Source: an uncultured Pelagibacteraceae bacterium (GTDB taxonomy: Bacteria > Pseudomonadota > Alphaproteobacteria > Pelagibacterales > Pelagibacteraceae). Taken from it: a stretch of DNA of 64,000 bases. The first letter of the stretch is position 1. Every line of letters begins with the position of its first letter. Positions 1 through 10,288 of this stretch are shown here, piece by piece. Location of the stretch: contig CACKYY010000005.1 in NCBI GenBank assembly GCA_902604525.1, positions 1-64,000 on the forward strand, written 5' to 3'. The notes below the pieces were generated by a model that saw only the letters and a program-made list of their open reading frames with translations, did not search any database and was not told the origin of the DNA. The translations under genes were made by a program, and so were the position numbers.

Positions 1-302
1 ACCTTTATATCTTTTTTTAGGTTTTTAAGTAAAATTGCTATGATTATACCCGGCATTCCACTACCTGAGCCTATATCTGTAGTTGTATTGCTATTAAAGT
101 CAACAATATCAATAATTTGCGCAGAATCAATAATATGGCGCTGAATTATGTCATTTTTTTCACTAAATTTATCGCTGATTAAGTTGATTTTTTCATTTTT
201 TTGCAAGATCATTGATATGTAGCTTTCAAAGTCTGAAAATGTTTCACGTGAAACATTCAGCCCAGAAAGTTTTGAGTAAGAATTTATAATTTCTTGATCC
301 AT
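1..302 (-). CDS. rsmG: 16S rRNA (guanine-N7) methyltransferase RsmG/GidB, 3' end cut by window edge
   Basis: Minus-strand translation from CAT at 300-302 gives [46 protein letters not shown]...DSAQIIDIVDFNS...DIGSGSGMPGI, a GidB-type start and SAM motif; adjacent to mnmG as is typical. Confidence 0.9.
   Translation of the reverse strand, partial: MDQEIINSYSKLSGLNVSRETFSDFESYISMILQKNEKINLISDKFSEKNDIIQRHIIDSAQIIDIVDFNSNTTTDIGSGSGMPGIIIAILLKNLKKDIK
240..255. promoter_or_regulatory. parS: parS centromere site (ParB binding)
   Basis: TGTTTCACGTGAAACA, exact 16-bp palindromic parS consensus, inside rsmG. Confidence 0.93.
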
Positions 303-2173
303 TAAGCTATATGCTTAATAGACTTTCTTTTTACGTGTGACAACAAAATATATACAGCCGCAGGAGTAATACCATCAATTCTTAAGGCCTGACCCATAGT
401 TTTAGGCTTAATTTGGTTAAATTTTGCCTTTACCTCATTTGATAGTCCTGAGAGCTTGTTATAATCAATTTTTTCAGGAATTATCAAGTTTTCATCTCTT
501 TTAAATGCAAGAATATCCGCTTTTTGCTTTTTTAAGTAACCTCTATAATGAGCATTGATTTCTATCTGCTCATCAATTTCGTTGTCATAATAAGGTATAT
601 CACTCCAAATTTCTCTAATTTTATGCATATCAACACCTTTTTGGGTTAAAATTTCATTCGAAGACCTAAGAATTCCATCTTTAGCTATCTTTATACCGTA
701 ATTTTCAGCTTTATTTGGAGAGATATGAGATTTAAACATTTTATTAGAAATATTCATTAATTTTTGAGATTTATCTAAATATATTTCCTTTCTTTGATCT
801 CCAATTAATCCAATTTCAATGCCTTTATCAGTCAATCTTTGATCAGCATTATCTGCTCTCAAGCTTAATCTATATTCTGCTCGAGAAGTAAACATCCTAT
901 AAGGTTCAGCAACGCCTTTGGTTACTAAATCATCAATCATTACCCCTATATATGCATCAGATCTATCTAATATAAACGGTTCTTGTCCCTTGACAGATAA
1001 TGCAGCATTAATCCCGGCAATAAGACCTTGTGATGCAGCTTCCTCATAACCAGTAGTTCCATTTATTTGTCCAGCTAGATAAAGATTATTAATTTTTTTA
1101 GTCTCGAGTGTTAAAAAAAGCTCCCTAGGATCTATATAGTCATATTCTATAGCATATCCAGGTCTAATAATTTTTACATTCTCTAAACCATTGATATTAT
1201 TACATATTTCTTGCTGTACTTCACTGGGGAGTGATGTCGAGATACCATTTGGGTAAATTGTATAGTCATTTAGTCCTTCTGGCTCCAAAAATATCTGATG
1301 CCTTCCTTTATCCGAAAATTTTACTATTTTATCCTCTATAGATGGACAATATCTTGGTCCAACACCTTTTATGCTACCAGAGTACATTGCGCTCTTTGAT
1401 AAATTTTTTTCTATAATATTGTGTACCTTGTGATTGGTGTATGTCATCCTACATGATACTTGTTCGTTTATATTTTTTTTAGTTAGAAATGAAAAAAAAT
1501 AAGGATCATCATCTGCAAACTGTTCTTCTAAATTTTTATAATTAATAGTTCTCGAATCTAATCGGGGAGGGGTTCCGGTTTTTAATCTTCCAATTTTAAA
1601 TTCATATTTTTGTAATTGTTCACTTAAACCTGTGGAAGGTTTCTCATCATATCTTCCTGCTGGTGTTCTTTCATCACCTATATGTATTAAACCATTTAAA
1701 AAAGTGCCTGTTGTTAGTATTAACTTACTACATGTAACTTTTTTACCTTTTTTAGTTTCAAAACCACTTATAGTGTTTTTATTAAAAATAAATTTAATAA
1801 CAGGATCAGAAAAAATGCTTAAATTACAATAATTTACAAGTTTTTCTTGCATATATTTTCGATATAAAGATCTATCAGACTGTGTTCTTGGTCCACGAAC
1901 AGCAGGACCTCTACTTCTGTTTAGCAACCTAAATTGAATTCCTGATTTGTCAGCAATCTCTCCCATAACACCATCAAGAGCATCTATCTCTCTAACTAAA
2001 TGACCTTTACCTAATCCACCAATAGCTGGATTACACGACATCTCACCAATCGTTTCAATCTTATGGGTAAATAAAGCAGTGTTAACACCTAAGCGTGCAG
2101 AAGCTGTTGCAGCTTCACAACCTGCATGTCCGCCACCGATTACTACTACATCAAATGCTAAATCATTTTTCAT
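302..2173 (-). CDS. mnmG: tRNA uridine-5-carboxymethylaminomethyl modification enzyme MnmG/GidA
   Basis: [13 protein letters not shown] motif, full-length 623 aa GidA-like protein. Confidence 0.98.
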   Translation of the reverse strand: MKNDLAFDVVVIGGGHAGCEAATASARLGVNTALFTHKIETIGEMSCNPAIGGLGKGHLVREIDALDGVMGEIADKSGIQFRLLNRSRGPAVRGPRTQSDRSLYRKYMQEKLVNYCNLSIFSDPVIKFIFNKNTISGFETKKGKKVTCSKLILTTGTFLNGLIHIGDERTPAGRYDEKPSTGLSEQLQKYEFKIGRLKTGTPPRLDSRTINYKNLEEQFADDDPYFFSFLTKKNINEQVSCRMTYTNHKVHNIIEKNLSKSAMYSGSIKGVGPRYCPSIEDKIVKFSDKGRHQIFLEPEGLNDYTIYPNGISTSLPSEVQQEICNNINGLENVKIIRPGYAIEYDYIDPRELFLTLETKKINNLYLAGQINGTTGYEEAASQGLIAGINAALSVKGQEPFILDRSDAYIGVMIDDLVTKGVAEPYRMFTSRAEYRLSLRADNADQRLTDKGIEIGLIGDQRKEIYLDKSQKLMNISNKMFKSHISPNKAENYGIKIAKDGILRSSNEILTQKGVDMHKIREIWSDIPYYDNEIDEQIEINAHYRGYLKKQKADILAFKRDENLIIPEKIDYNKLSGLSNEVKAKFNQIKPKTMGQALRIDGITPAAVYILLSHVKRKSIKHIA

Positions 2174-2289
2174 CAGCTAAACTTATAGGTGATTGATTTA
2201 TTTACAAGATACCTCTTATAATTGACGAATAAGTGTTGAATCTCAACGATTTTTGAAAAAAATGACTAAAAGCCTTGATAAACTGCTTA

Positions 2290-3621
2290 TTATTTGCCTA
2301 TGCAAAAATCGTTGAAAATGCTGCCTAATATCTCCTCCACATCAACTTTTCCAACAATCATTCCAAGATGTCTCGTAGCTAATCTTAAATCTTCAGCTGC
2401 TTTATCAAAATCCTCAATTTCTTTTTTTTGATTAAAGTTTTTTAGATGATCTAAACATTGTTGAAGATGCTGTCTATGACGCTCTCTAGTTATTAATATA
2501 TCATCACTTGTAATAAATTTATTTTTTAAATTATTTTTTATTTTCAAGATTAATTCATCAATATTAGTATTTTCTTTAATTGAAATTAAAACGTGATTAA
2601 TTTTTTTTATTTTAGAATCAATATCTTTTTCTAATAGATCTGATTTATTAATCACTAAAATTGCATTTTCATCTAATAATCTCCTCAAAACATCAGTAAA
2701 ATCAAGGTTTTTAGCATCTACTACTACTAGCTTAAGGTCTGCTTCTTCTGCTCTCCTAAGTGATAATTTTATACCTTTTTTTTCGATTTCATCTTTAGAC
2801 TCTCTTATACCAGCTGTATCAGATACTATTACTGGGTAGCCATCAATATTAAGATGTGTTTCTATTACGTCTCTGGTCGTTCCTGCAATTTCTGAAACGA
2901 TTGCAACATCCCTATTTGATAAATAATTTAACAAACTAGACTTACCAGCATTGGTTGGCCCAAGAATTGCAATTTTAAAACCTTCTCTAATTCTTTCTCC
3001 AACTTTTTGATCATCCAAAATTTTTTCAATATTTTTTATAACGTCGTCTGAACTTTTTTTAATCTCATTTAAAGTATTCTTTGGTAATTCTTCATCAGGA
3101 AAATCTATTTTAGCTTCCACATGAGATAAAGTTTTTAATAATTTTTCTCTTAAAAAATTAAATTGATCAGCTGATCGACCCTTCATTATTTTGATTGCTT
3201 GTTGTCTTTGAATTTCGGTTTCGGATGAAATTAAATCAGCAACACTCTCTGCTTTGAGTAAATTTATTTTGCCATTTTGAAAAGCAAGCTTAGTAAATTC
3301 TCCAGGATCAGCTAAACGACAATTTTTTATTTTAGAAATATTAGTGTGTATAGCATCTATTACAGCTTTACTGCCGTGTATGTGTATTTCGGCCATATCC
3401 TCACCTGTATAGCTCTCAGGGCCAGGAAACCATAATATTAAACCCTCATCTATAAGCTCAGAAGTGTTGATTTTGTTGATTTTTCTGAGTGTTGCTACTC
3501 TTGGCTTAGGTACACCCTTACCGGTCATTAGCTCTATCACTTTAGAAGTATCTTCACCTGAAATTCTTACAACGGCTATACCCGAAACTCCTGGTCCACT
3601 AGATAAAGCAAATATAGTCAT
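2290..3621 (-). CDS. mnmE: tRNA modification GTPase MnmE/TrmE
   Basis: GPTNAGKSSLLN, DTAGIRES, NKSD, C-terminal FCIGK. Confidence 0.98.
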   Translation of the reverse strand: MTIFALSSGPGVSGIAVVRISGEDTSKVIELMTGKGVPKPRVATLRKINKINTSELIDEGLILWFPGPESYTGEDMAEIHIHGSKAVIDAIHTNISKIKNCRLADPGEFTKLAFQNGKINLLKAESVADLISSETEIQRQQAIKIMKGRSADQFNFLREKLLKTLSHVEAKIDFPDEELPKNTLNEIKKSSDDVIKNIEKILDDQKVGERIREGFKIAILGPTNAGKSSLLNYLSNRDVAIVSEIAGTTRDVIETHLNIDGYPVIVSDTAGIRESKDEIEKKGIKLSLRRAEEADLKLVVVDAKNLDFTDVLRRLLDENAILVINKSDLLEKDIDSKIKKINHVLISIKENTNIDELILKIKNNLKNKFITSDDILITRERHRQHLQQCLDHLKNFNQKKEIEDFDKAAEDLRLATRHLGMIVGKVDVEEILGSIFNDFCIGK

Positions 3622-3731
3622 AGTGATAATATACCTCTGTTCAAACTATAATAATATATTTTTATTTTGTATTAATCTTAAATGTAAATTTATTCAAAAA
3701 ATAACAAGATAAATATTCGAAAAAGTTTTTT

Positions 3732-5408
3732 TTATAGTTTGCTTAATTCTTTGAAGAAGTTATGCGAGAAGCTTTTTGTGTCAAACAGTGGCCCATCCAA
3801 TGCTCTATCGAAGATTTTATTTCTAATATTATTTAGTTTTTCAAGGTTATTTGAAAGTTCGATTGTTTTATCAATATAATCCTTTTCGTCTTTAGCAATC
3901 AGATATTGTAGGTCTAAATTTTTATTTATAGACTCCCCACATCTTGAATTAAAATTATAACCTTTCATTGTAAGAACTGGCACATTTTTCCAGACAGATT
4001 CAAAAGTAGTAGTAACTCCATTATATGGAAACGTATCTAAAGCTAAATCAATTTTATTATAATAATTTAAGTGTTCTTCAAATGACTTTGTATTTTCTAA
4101 AAAAATCACTGACTCAAATATTTTTTTATCTTCAAATTTTTTTTTAATTCTATAGTTACTTTGCACTTTTGATGATGATTTTAATATTAATTTTGAATTT
4201 TTTACTTTTTTTAAAATTTCAGACCAGGTATTCAAAACATTGTCATTTATTTTACTAAAATTATTAAAACAACCTAAGGTAAAATATTTATTTTTAAATG
4301 AAGGAAGTTCTGTTTTTTTTCTTTTATAGTCAAATCCGCAATGGCAATTCCATATCTTATCCATGTAAATAATTTTTTCTGAATAAAGTCTTTGTTCATC
4401 TGAATAAATTAGATTCTGATCTGTAATTATATAATCCATATTTTTCAACCCGGATGTATTGCAGTAACCTAGCCAATTTATTTGAATCCTAGAGATCCTA
4501 TTTTTAAACAGGGAAGGACGATTTCCTGAAGTCATACCCATCAAATCTACTACTATATCTAAATTTAATTTTCTAACAGTATTTATTGCTTCGGTATCAG
4601 AAAAATTTCTTATGTTTAAAGATTTATCAACCAAATTTTTGAAAATGTCTGTATATAAATCTTCTTTTTTTTGATTTAAAATTAGGTAAATTTCAAATTT
4701 TTCCTTATCATAATTCTCTAAAACTGTTTTTAAAAAGTAAGTAATTGAATGGCCATCTATGATGTCCGATGAAAGAAACCCAATTTTAAGTTTGCTATTT
4801 TTGACATCTGAAATTTTTATAAGTCTGGTATCGTTAATTTTTTCTATATTGTTATCTAGAAATTGACCTAATTTTAAAAAATCAGATTGAGACCAATTTT
4901 TATCAAAGCATTTCCAATACGCATAGGAGGTTAAGTTTCGAATTGAAAATTTTTGACTTTCAATTATTTTATTCAAATAAAATGCTATATTTTTACTATC
5001 ATTTAAAATTCTGTAGATCGAGACCATCCCCTCATTAATCTCAAGATCACTTTCACAAAAATTTTTTACCTCACTATGAAATGAAATGATTTCATCAAAA
5101 TCCACATCCTCTTTTTTTAAATGAAAATACATTAATGATGAATTAATAAAATTAGACAAACCTTTAATTGCACTTTTAGATGTCTTTTCCTTGAGAAAAG
5201 AATTTTTAAAATCATTTCTAGCTAAGCTGATATTATTTTGATCTTCTGTTTTCATTGCTAATCTACTTATACCCAGCAAATTAAGCACTTTTGATGATTT
5301 TTCGTTTTGTGGAATTTTTGTTGTAATGAAAGTTATAATTTCTAAAAATTTTTTCTGATTGTATAAGTCTTCTAAATAGATCTCGATATTTACTATCGTA
5401 TTACTCAA
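3732..5408 (-). CDS. TPR / glycosyltransferase family 41 (O-GlcNAc transferase/SPINDLY-like) protein
   Basis: KLKIGFLSSDIIDGHSITYFLKTVLENYDKEKFEIY..., RISRIQINWLGYCNTSGLKNMDYIITD, DTFPYNGVTTTFESVWKNVPVLTMKG motifs. Confidence 0.88.
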   Translation of the reverse strand: MSNTIVNIEIYLEDLYNQKKFLEIITFITTKIPQNEKSSKVLNLLGISRLAMKTEDQNNISLARNDFKNSFLKEKTSKSAIKGLSNFINSSLMYFHLKKEDVDFDEIISFHSEVKNFCESDLEINEGMVSIYRILNDSKNIAFYLNKIIESQKFSIRNLTSYAYWKCFDKNWSQSDFLKLGQFLDNNIEKINDTRLIKISDVKNSKLKIGFLSSDIIDGHSITYFLKTVLENYDKEKFEIYLILNQKKEDLYTDIFKNLVDKSLNIRNFSDTEAINTVRKLNLDIVVDLMGMTSGNRPSLFKNRISRIQINWLGYCNTSGLKNMDYIITDQNLIYSDEQRLYSEKIIYMDKIWNCHCGFDYKRKKTELPSFKNKYFTLGCFNNFSKINDNVLNTWSEILKKVKNSKLILKSSSKVQSNYRIKKKFEDKKIFESVIFLENTKSFEEHLNYYNKIDLALDTFPYNGVTTTFESVWKNVPVLTMKGYNFNSRCGESINKNLDLQYLIAKDEKDYIDKTIELSNNLEKLNNIRNKIFDRALDGPLFDTKSFSHNFFKELSKL

Positions 5409-5413
5409 TTTAA

Positions 5414-6682
5414 CTAAGCAGGCTTGTTCATAGAATTGAAAAACTCTGAATTATTTTTTGTGTCTTTTAATTTTGAATTTATAAATTCTATAGCATCCAT
5501 GGTTCCCATTGGTGCAATTATTCTTCTAAGAACATTCATTTTTTGCAAGTCATTTTTATCAAATAACAATTCTTCTCTTCTTGTTCCCGATTTCGTTATA
5601 TCAATTGCTGGGTAAATTCTTTTGTCAGCAATTTTTCTATCTAGAACTGTTTCGCTATTACCAGTCCCCTTAAATTCCTCAAAAATTACTTCATCCATTC
5701 TACTTCCAGTATCAATCAAAGCAGTTGAGATAATTGTTAAAGAACCTCCTTCTTCAATATTTCTAGCTGCACCGAAAAATCTCTTTGGTCTTTGAAGTGC
5801 ATTGGCATCGACACCGCCTGTTAGAACTTTTCCTGAACTTGGTATGACCGCATTGTAAGCTCTTCCCAATCTTGTTATTGAGTCTAAAAGAATAACTACA
5901 TCTTTTTTGTGTTCGGTTAATCTTTTTGCTTTTTCAATAACCATCTCAGCTACAGCAACGTGTCTTTGAGCAGGTTCATCAAAAGTTGAGCTAATTACTT
6001 CACCTTTTACTGTTCTTTGCATGTCTGTTACTTCTTCTGGACGTTCATCAATTAACAATACAATTAAATAACATTCTGGATAATTTTTCGCTATAGAGTT
6101 AGCAATACTCTGTAAAATCATTGTTTTACCTGCTTTGGGAGGTGAAATTATTATAGATCTTTGTCCTTTACCAATCGGACTAACCAAATCAATTAGTCTA
6201 GGTGTTAAGTCTGGTTTCTTCTCTACTTTAGTGGTTTCAACTTCCATAACTAACTGCTTATCAGGATAGAGTGGTGTAAGGTTATCAAATGCAATTTTGT
6301 GTCTTGCTTTTTCTGGCTCTTCAAAATTTATTTTACTTACTTGTAGTAAAGCAAAATATCTTTCACCTTCTTTAGGTGCTCTAACAGGTCCTTCAACTGT
6401 GTCACCTGTTCTTAATCCAAATTTCCTAATCTGACTTGGGCTTACATAGATATCATCTGGTCCTGGAAGATAATTTGACTCCATTGCTCTTAGAAAACCA
6501 AAACCATCTTGCAATAGCTGCAAAACGCCCACACCAGTAATTTCCTCTTTTTCAGCTACCTTCTTAAGGATGGCAAAGAGAATTTCTTGTTTTCTTAAAG
6601 TACTTGCATTTTCAATACCAAGTTCTTCTGCTTGTGTAATAAGCTGTTCAGATGATTTTAGTTTTAACTCTTGAATGTTCAT
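5414..6682 (-). CDS. rho: transcription termination factor Rho
   Basis: [53 protein letters not shown]. Confidence 0.98.
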   Translation of the reverse strand: MNIQELKLKSSEQLITQAEELGIENASTLRKQEILFAILKKVAEKEEITGVGVLQLLQDGFGFLRAMESNYLPGPDDIYVSPSQIRKFGLRTGDTVEGPVRAPKEGERYFALLQVSKINFEEPEKARHKIAFDNLTPLYPDKQLVMEVETTKVEKKPDLTPRLIDLVSPIGKGQRSIIISPPKAGKTMILQSIANSIAKNYPECYLIVLLIDERPEEVTDMQRTVKGEVISSTFDEPAQRHVAVAEMVIEKAKRLTEHKKDVVILLDSITRLGRAYNAVIPSSGKVLTGGVDANALQRPKRFFGAARNIEEGGSLTIISTALIDTGSRMDEVIFEEFKGTGNSETVLDRKIADKRIYPAIDITKSGTRREELLFDKNDLQKMNVLRRIIAPMGTMDAIEFINSKLKDTKNNSEFFNSMNKPA

Positions 6683-6748
6683 GATTAAAAATTTGATAAG
6701 GGCTTATCAGTTATCGATAATATATATTCTCTTTGTGGTTTTTCAACC

Positions 6749-7183
6749 CTAGATTGGTTTAAAAATGACCACAAATATGATCAAAATCAGTAATATTGTC
6801 GGTATTTCATTTATATAACGATAAAATTTATGAGAATGACTATTTCTGTCTATCTTGAACTGGTTGAGTAATTTACCTAGATAAAAATGATACACGGTAA
6901 GGGTAATTACAAACAACAACTTCAAGAACATCCAGGTTTGACCAAGCTGTTGAAAACCAATGCTATGAATAAGCAAGAGACCAAACAGCCAAGATAGTGT
7001 CATTGCTGGAGTCATTATGTACAAATAAAGTTTCCTTTCCATCTTTTTGAAAATTTCAGAAACTTTTAATTCAGAATTGTTTTCTGCATGATAAACAAAA
7101 ATTCTTGGGAGATATAACAGACCTGCCATCCACGAAATTACAGCTATCAAGTGTAAAGATTTAAATAACAAATAAGAATTCAT
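6749..7183 (-). CDS. hemJ: HemJ-type protoporphyrinogen oxidase (membrane protein)
   Basis: SLHLIAVISWMAGLLYLPRIFVYH motif; located next to hemH and hemE. Confidence 0.88.
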   Translation of the reverse strand: MNSYLLFKSLHLIAVISWMAGLLYLPRIFVYHAENNSELKVSEIFKKMERKLYLYIMTPAMTLSWLFGLLLIHSIGFQQLGQTWMFLKLLFVITLTVYHFYLGKLLNQFKIDRNSHSHKFYRYINEIPTILLILIIFVVIFKPI

Positions 7184-7186
7184 TTT

Positions 7187-8185
7187 TTAAATATTTTTTT
7201 CAATTAAAGATTTCAATAGAAGTATATGATCATCGTTATCATTTAAACATGGAACCATATCAAAATTTTCACCTCCAGATTTTAAAAAGCTATCCTTACC
7301 TTGAATTAAGATTTCCTCTAAAGTTTCAACACAATCAGATGCAAAACCTGGACAAATTGTAAGAATATTTTTTTTGCCTTCTTTTGGTAAATTTTCTAAG
7401 GTTTTGTCTGTGTAAGGCTGCAACCATGCTTGAGGTCCAAACCTAGACTGGAATGTGGTTTTAATTTCTATAGAATTAAATTTTTCAGAGATTAGTCTGG
7501 TCGTTTTATGACAATAACAATGATAAGGATCACCCTTATCAAAATATTTTTTAGGTATTCCATGATATGAGGCAATTATTAAATCAGGTTTCCAATTTAT
7601 TTCACTGATTTTTTTATTAATAGATTTGACCAACGCATCAATATAAAGAGAATTAGATTCGTAATGAGGAATAATTTTTAGTGAAGGTTGCCACCTCATA
7701 TTCATTAAAGTCCTATAGACTTCATCACATACTGTTGCAGTTGTTGCTGCAGCGTATTGTGGATAAAGTGGCAGTATAACTAAATTTTCACAACCCTTTT
7801 CCTGAAGTTTATTTATTCTACTTTTAATACTTGGATTTCCATATCTCATAGCAAAATCTATTATTAGATTTTCTTTTTTTAAAGAATTTGAAATCTTTTC
7901 ACTTTGTTTTTGTGTATAATATAAAAGAGGAGACATATTTTCATTTTTCATCCAAATTTCTTTGTAAGCTTTAGCTGTTTTAGATGGTCTGAAAGTTAAT
8001 ATAAACAAGTTTAAAATTATTTGCCAAATTATAGGATTTACTTCTATAACTCGTTTATCAGACAAAAATTCTTTTAAATATTTCCTAATATCAAACCAGC
8101 TTGTAGAGTCTGGGGTGCCTAAATTAATAACAAGAACGCCAGTTTTTCCAAATTTAACAATTGGGTGATTATTATCAATCTTCAT
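7187..8185 (-). CDS. hemH: ferrochelatase
   Basis: GVLVINLGTPDS, PLYPQYAAATT, SYHGIPKKY, CPGFASDCVETLEEI. Confidence 0.97.
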   Translation of the reverse strand: MKIDNNHPIVKFGKTGVLVINLGTPDSTSWFDIRKYLKEFLSDKRVIEVNPIIWQIILNLFILTFRPSKTAKAYKEIWMKNENMSPLLYYTQKQSEKISNSLKKENLIIDFAMRYGNPSIKSRINKLQEKGCENLVILPLYPQYAAATTATVCDEVYRTLMNMRWQPSLKIIPHYESNSLYIDALVKSINKKISEINWKPDLIIASYHGIPKKYFDKGDPYHCYCHKTTRLISEKFNSIEIKTTFQSRFGPQAWLQPYTDKTLENLPKEGKKNILTICPGFASDCVETLEEILIQGKDSFLKSGGENFDMVPCLNDNDDHILLLKSLIEKNI

Positions 8186-9187
8186 TTAATAATCTCTCAC
8201 AATATTTACTAAACATTCAATCATGTCTGGGTTAGTTTGTGGTAGTACACCATGGCCAAGATTAAAAATATATGGATGGTCTTTAAAAATATCTAAATAT
8301 TTTAGAACTTCTTTTTTTAAATTTTCTTTATCTGTTAATAAAATTTTTGGATCTAATCCACCTTGAACAGGGATCTTTATATTTTTACTTATTGCTAAAG
8401 GGTCTACGTTATAATCGATATTTACCGCATCAGGCTTAACTATTTCACAAAATTCTTTATAATTTTTGATTTGTCTTGGAAAACAAATTACAGGAACATT
8501 TAAAGATTTAACGTAATCAACTAAATTTAAAGTTGGTGTATAAATATAATTTGGATAATCTCTTTCTTCCAAAAGGCCTGCCCAGCTATCAAAAATTTGT
8601 ATAATATTAGCACCATTTTCAATTTGGTTTTTAATATGTATCTTAAGAAATTTTTCAATAATTAATAAAATTCTATTAATTAAAAAATCATCTTTAAAGA
8701 AATCCTTTTTAATATTTTTTTTTGGAGATTGTTGATTTATCATATAAACAAGCAATGTCCATGGCGCTCCAACAAATCCAATTGTATTTTTATTCTTAGA
8801 AGACATTTCCATGCTCACAGATTTTATGGCTTTGTAAACTGGATAAATTTTTTCAACAAAATCTATTTCATCTATCTTGGACATTAATTTTATATCTAAA
8901 TCACCAAGAACTGGTCCAAAGTCTTTTTTAAATTCAACTCTTTGTTTTAATCCATATGGTAACATCAAAATATCAGAAAATATTATTGCAGCATCAAGAT
9001 CAAATCTTTTGATAGGTTGAAGAGTTATTTCTGAAGATAATTCATGATTTAAACATAATTTAATGAAGTTAGGATTTTCTTTTCTTATTTTTCTAAATTC
9101 TGGTAAATATCTTCCAGCTTGTCTCATTATCCATATAGGATTGGTAATTGTTTTTTTATTTATTATTACTTCTTGTAGTGGCGTCAT
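8186..9187 (-). CDS. hemE: uroporphyrinogen decarboxylase
   Basis: PIWIMRQAGRYLPEFR, GAPWTLLVYM, FDSWAGLL, FNLGHGVLP. Confidence 0.97.
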   Translation of the reverse strand: MTPLQEVIINKKTITNPIWIMRQAGRYLPEFRKIRKENPNFIKLCLNHELSSEITLQPIKRFDLDAAIIFSDILMLPYGLKQRVEFKKDFGPVLGDLDIKLMSKIDEIDFVEKIYPVYKAIKSVSMEMSSKNKNTIGFVGAPWTLLVYMINQQSPKKNIKKDFFKDDFLINRILLIIEKFLKIHIKNQIENGANIIQIFDSWAGLLEERDYPNYIYTPTLNLVDYVKSLNVPVICFPRQIKNYKEFCEIVKPDAVNIDYNVDPLAISKNIKIPVQGGLDPKILLTDKENLKKEVLKYLDIFKDHPYIFNLGHGVLPQTNPDMIECLVNIVRDY

Positions 9188-9460
9188 ATTAAAATTATAT
9201 ATATAATTATTGTATTAGTACTATGTTCTGTGGATTATGATGATTGTTCATTTTAAACATTATATTAACGTTTTAACCACATATATAATTAAATAAAACT
9301 CAGAAAAATCAACACTTTTTGAACTTTATTAACATTCATGTATAGTTAGATTGAATTTATTATTAATGTTAATAAAACCCTTATTTTACAGAGCGGAGCG
9401 AATAAAAAATTAAATTAAGTTATGTTATTAAAATAATACAAATTTATTAACAATTTATTC
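9188..9460. other. oriC: candidate chromosomal replication origin (oriC), hemE/ppsR intergenic type
   Basis: AT-rich gap at a complete gene-orientation switch, with DnaA-box-like 9-mers TGTGGATTA (9229-9237, minus) and TTAACCACA (9273-9281, plus), each one mismatch from TTATCCACA; synteny matches the Caulobacter/Rickettsia hemE-RP001 origin; parS 9 kb away. Confidence 0.75.
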
Positions 9461-10288
9461 ATGGTTAATACATATCAAATATATTTAATCTCGGATTCTA
9501 CTGGCGAAACTTTAGAGAGAATTTTTCTAGCACTAAAAGCCCAATTTAAAAATATTGAATATAAAATTCACTCGTATTCTTTTACCAGAACAGAAAATCA
9601 AATTTTAAAAATTTTAGAAGACGCTCAAACAAATAATAACTCAATCATTTTATACACAATCGTTGATAATAATTTGGCAAAATATTTAGCTAATACTAGT
9701 GATGACAAAAAAATTCCTTGTTTTGGTGTTCTTGGAAATCTTATTTTAAATTTTTCAAAAATTTTAAATCAAAAAGCCTCACATGAACCAAGTGGCCAAC
9801 ATATTTTAAATGAAGAATATTATGACAGAATAGAAGCTATTCAGTTTACTATGAATCATGACGATGGCAATTTATTAAATGATATTGATAAATCAGATAT
9901 AGTTTTAGTAGGGGTTAGCAGAACAAGCAAAACACCAACTTCTATTTATCTTGCAAATAAAGGGTTTAGGACCTCAAATATACCGTTAGTTAATGAAAAT
10001 TCATTGCCCGAGAAATTAAAAAAAAATCCTCATTTTACTTGTGTAGTTGGTTTAAGCACTGAGGCTGAAAGATTAGCAGATTTAAGAAAAAACAGAATGA
10101 ATTCTCTTAAAGAAAAAGATAATACAGAATATACTAATTTAGATAATATTAAGGACGAGGTTTTAAAAGCAAAAAAAACTTTTCAAAAATATAAATGGCC
10201 TGTAATTGATGTTACTAGAAAATCAGTAGAAGAGACAGCTGCATCTATTATTAAAATACACGAAATATATTCTAATAATGCAAAATAA
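9461..10288 (+). CDS. ppsR: pyruvate,phosphate dikinase/PEP synthase regulatory protein (DUF299, RP001 homologue)
   Basis: YLISDSTGETLERI, VGVSRTSKTPTSIYLANKG, YKWPVIDVTRKSVEETAA. Confidence 0.95.
   Translation: MVNTYQIYLISDSTGETLERIFLALKAQFKNIEYKIHSYSFTRTENQILKILEDAQTNNNSIILYTIVDNNLAKYLANTSDDKKIPCFGVLGNLILNFSKILNQKASHEPSGQHILNEEYYDRIEAIQFTMNHDDGNLLNDIDKSDIVLVGVSRTSKTPTSIYLANKGFRTSNIPLVNENSLPEKLKKNPHFTCVVGLSTEAERLADLRKNRMNSLKEKDNTEYTNLDNIKDEVLKAKKTFQKYKWPVIDVTRKSVEETAASIIKIHEIYSNNAK

Noticed and set aside
1632-1832. 66-aa plus-strand ORF inside mnmG
   Set aside because: Antisense to a well-conserved full-length gene; low-complexity translation expected from an AT-rich reverse complement
2174-2289. 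116-bp mnmG-mnmE gap as a possible ncRNA
   Set aside because: No strong stem or conserved RNA motif seen; likely an ordinary promoter region
3464-3712. 82-aa plus-strand ORF over the mnmE 5' end
   Set aside because: Antisense shadow of the conserved MnmE N-terminus; no recognisable domain
5424-5615. 63-aa plus-strand ORF inside rho
   Set aside because: Antisense shadow of rho
9451-9464. TTATTCATG as a third DnaA box near the ppsR start
   Set aside because: Two mismatches at key 3' positions and includes the start codon; not convincing
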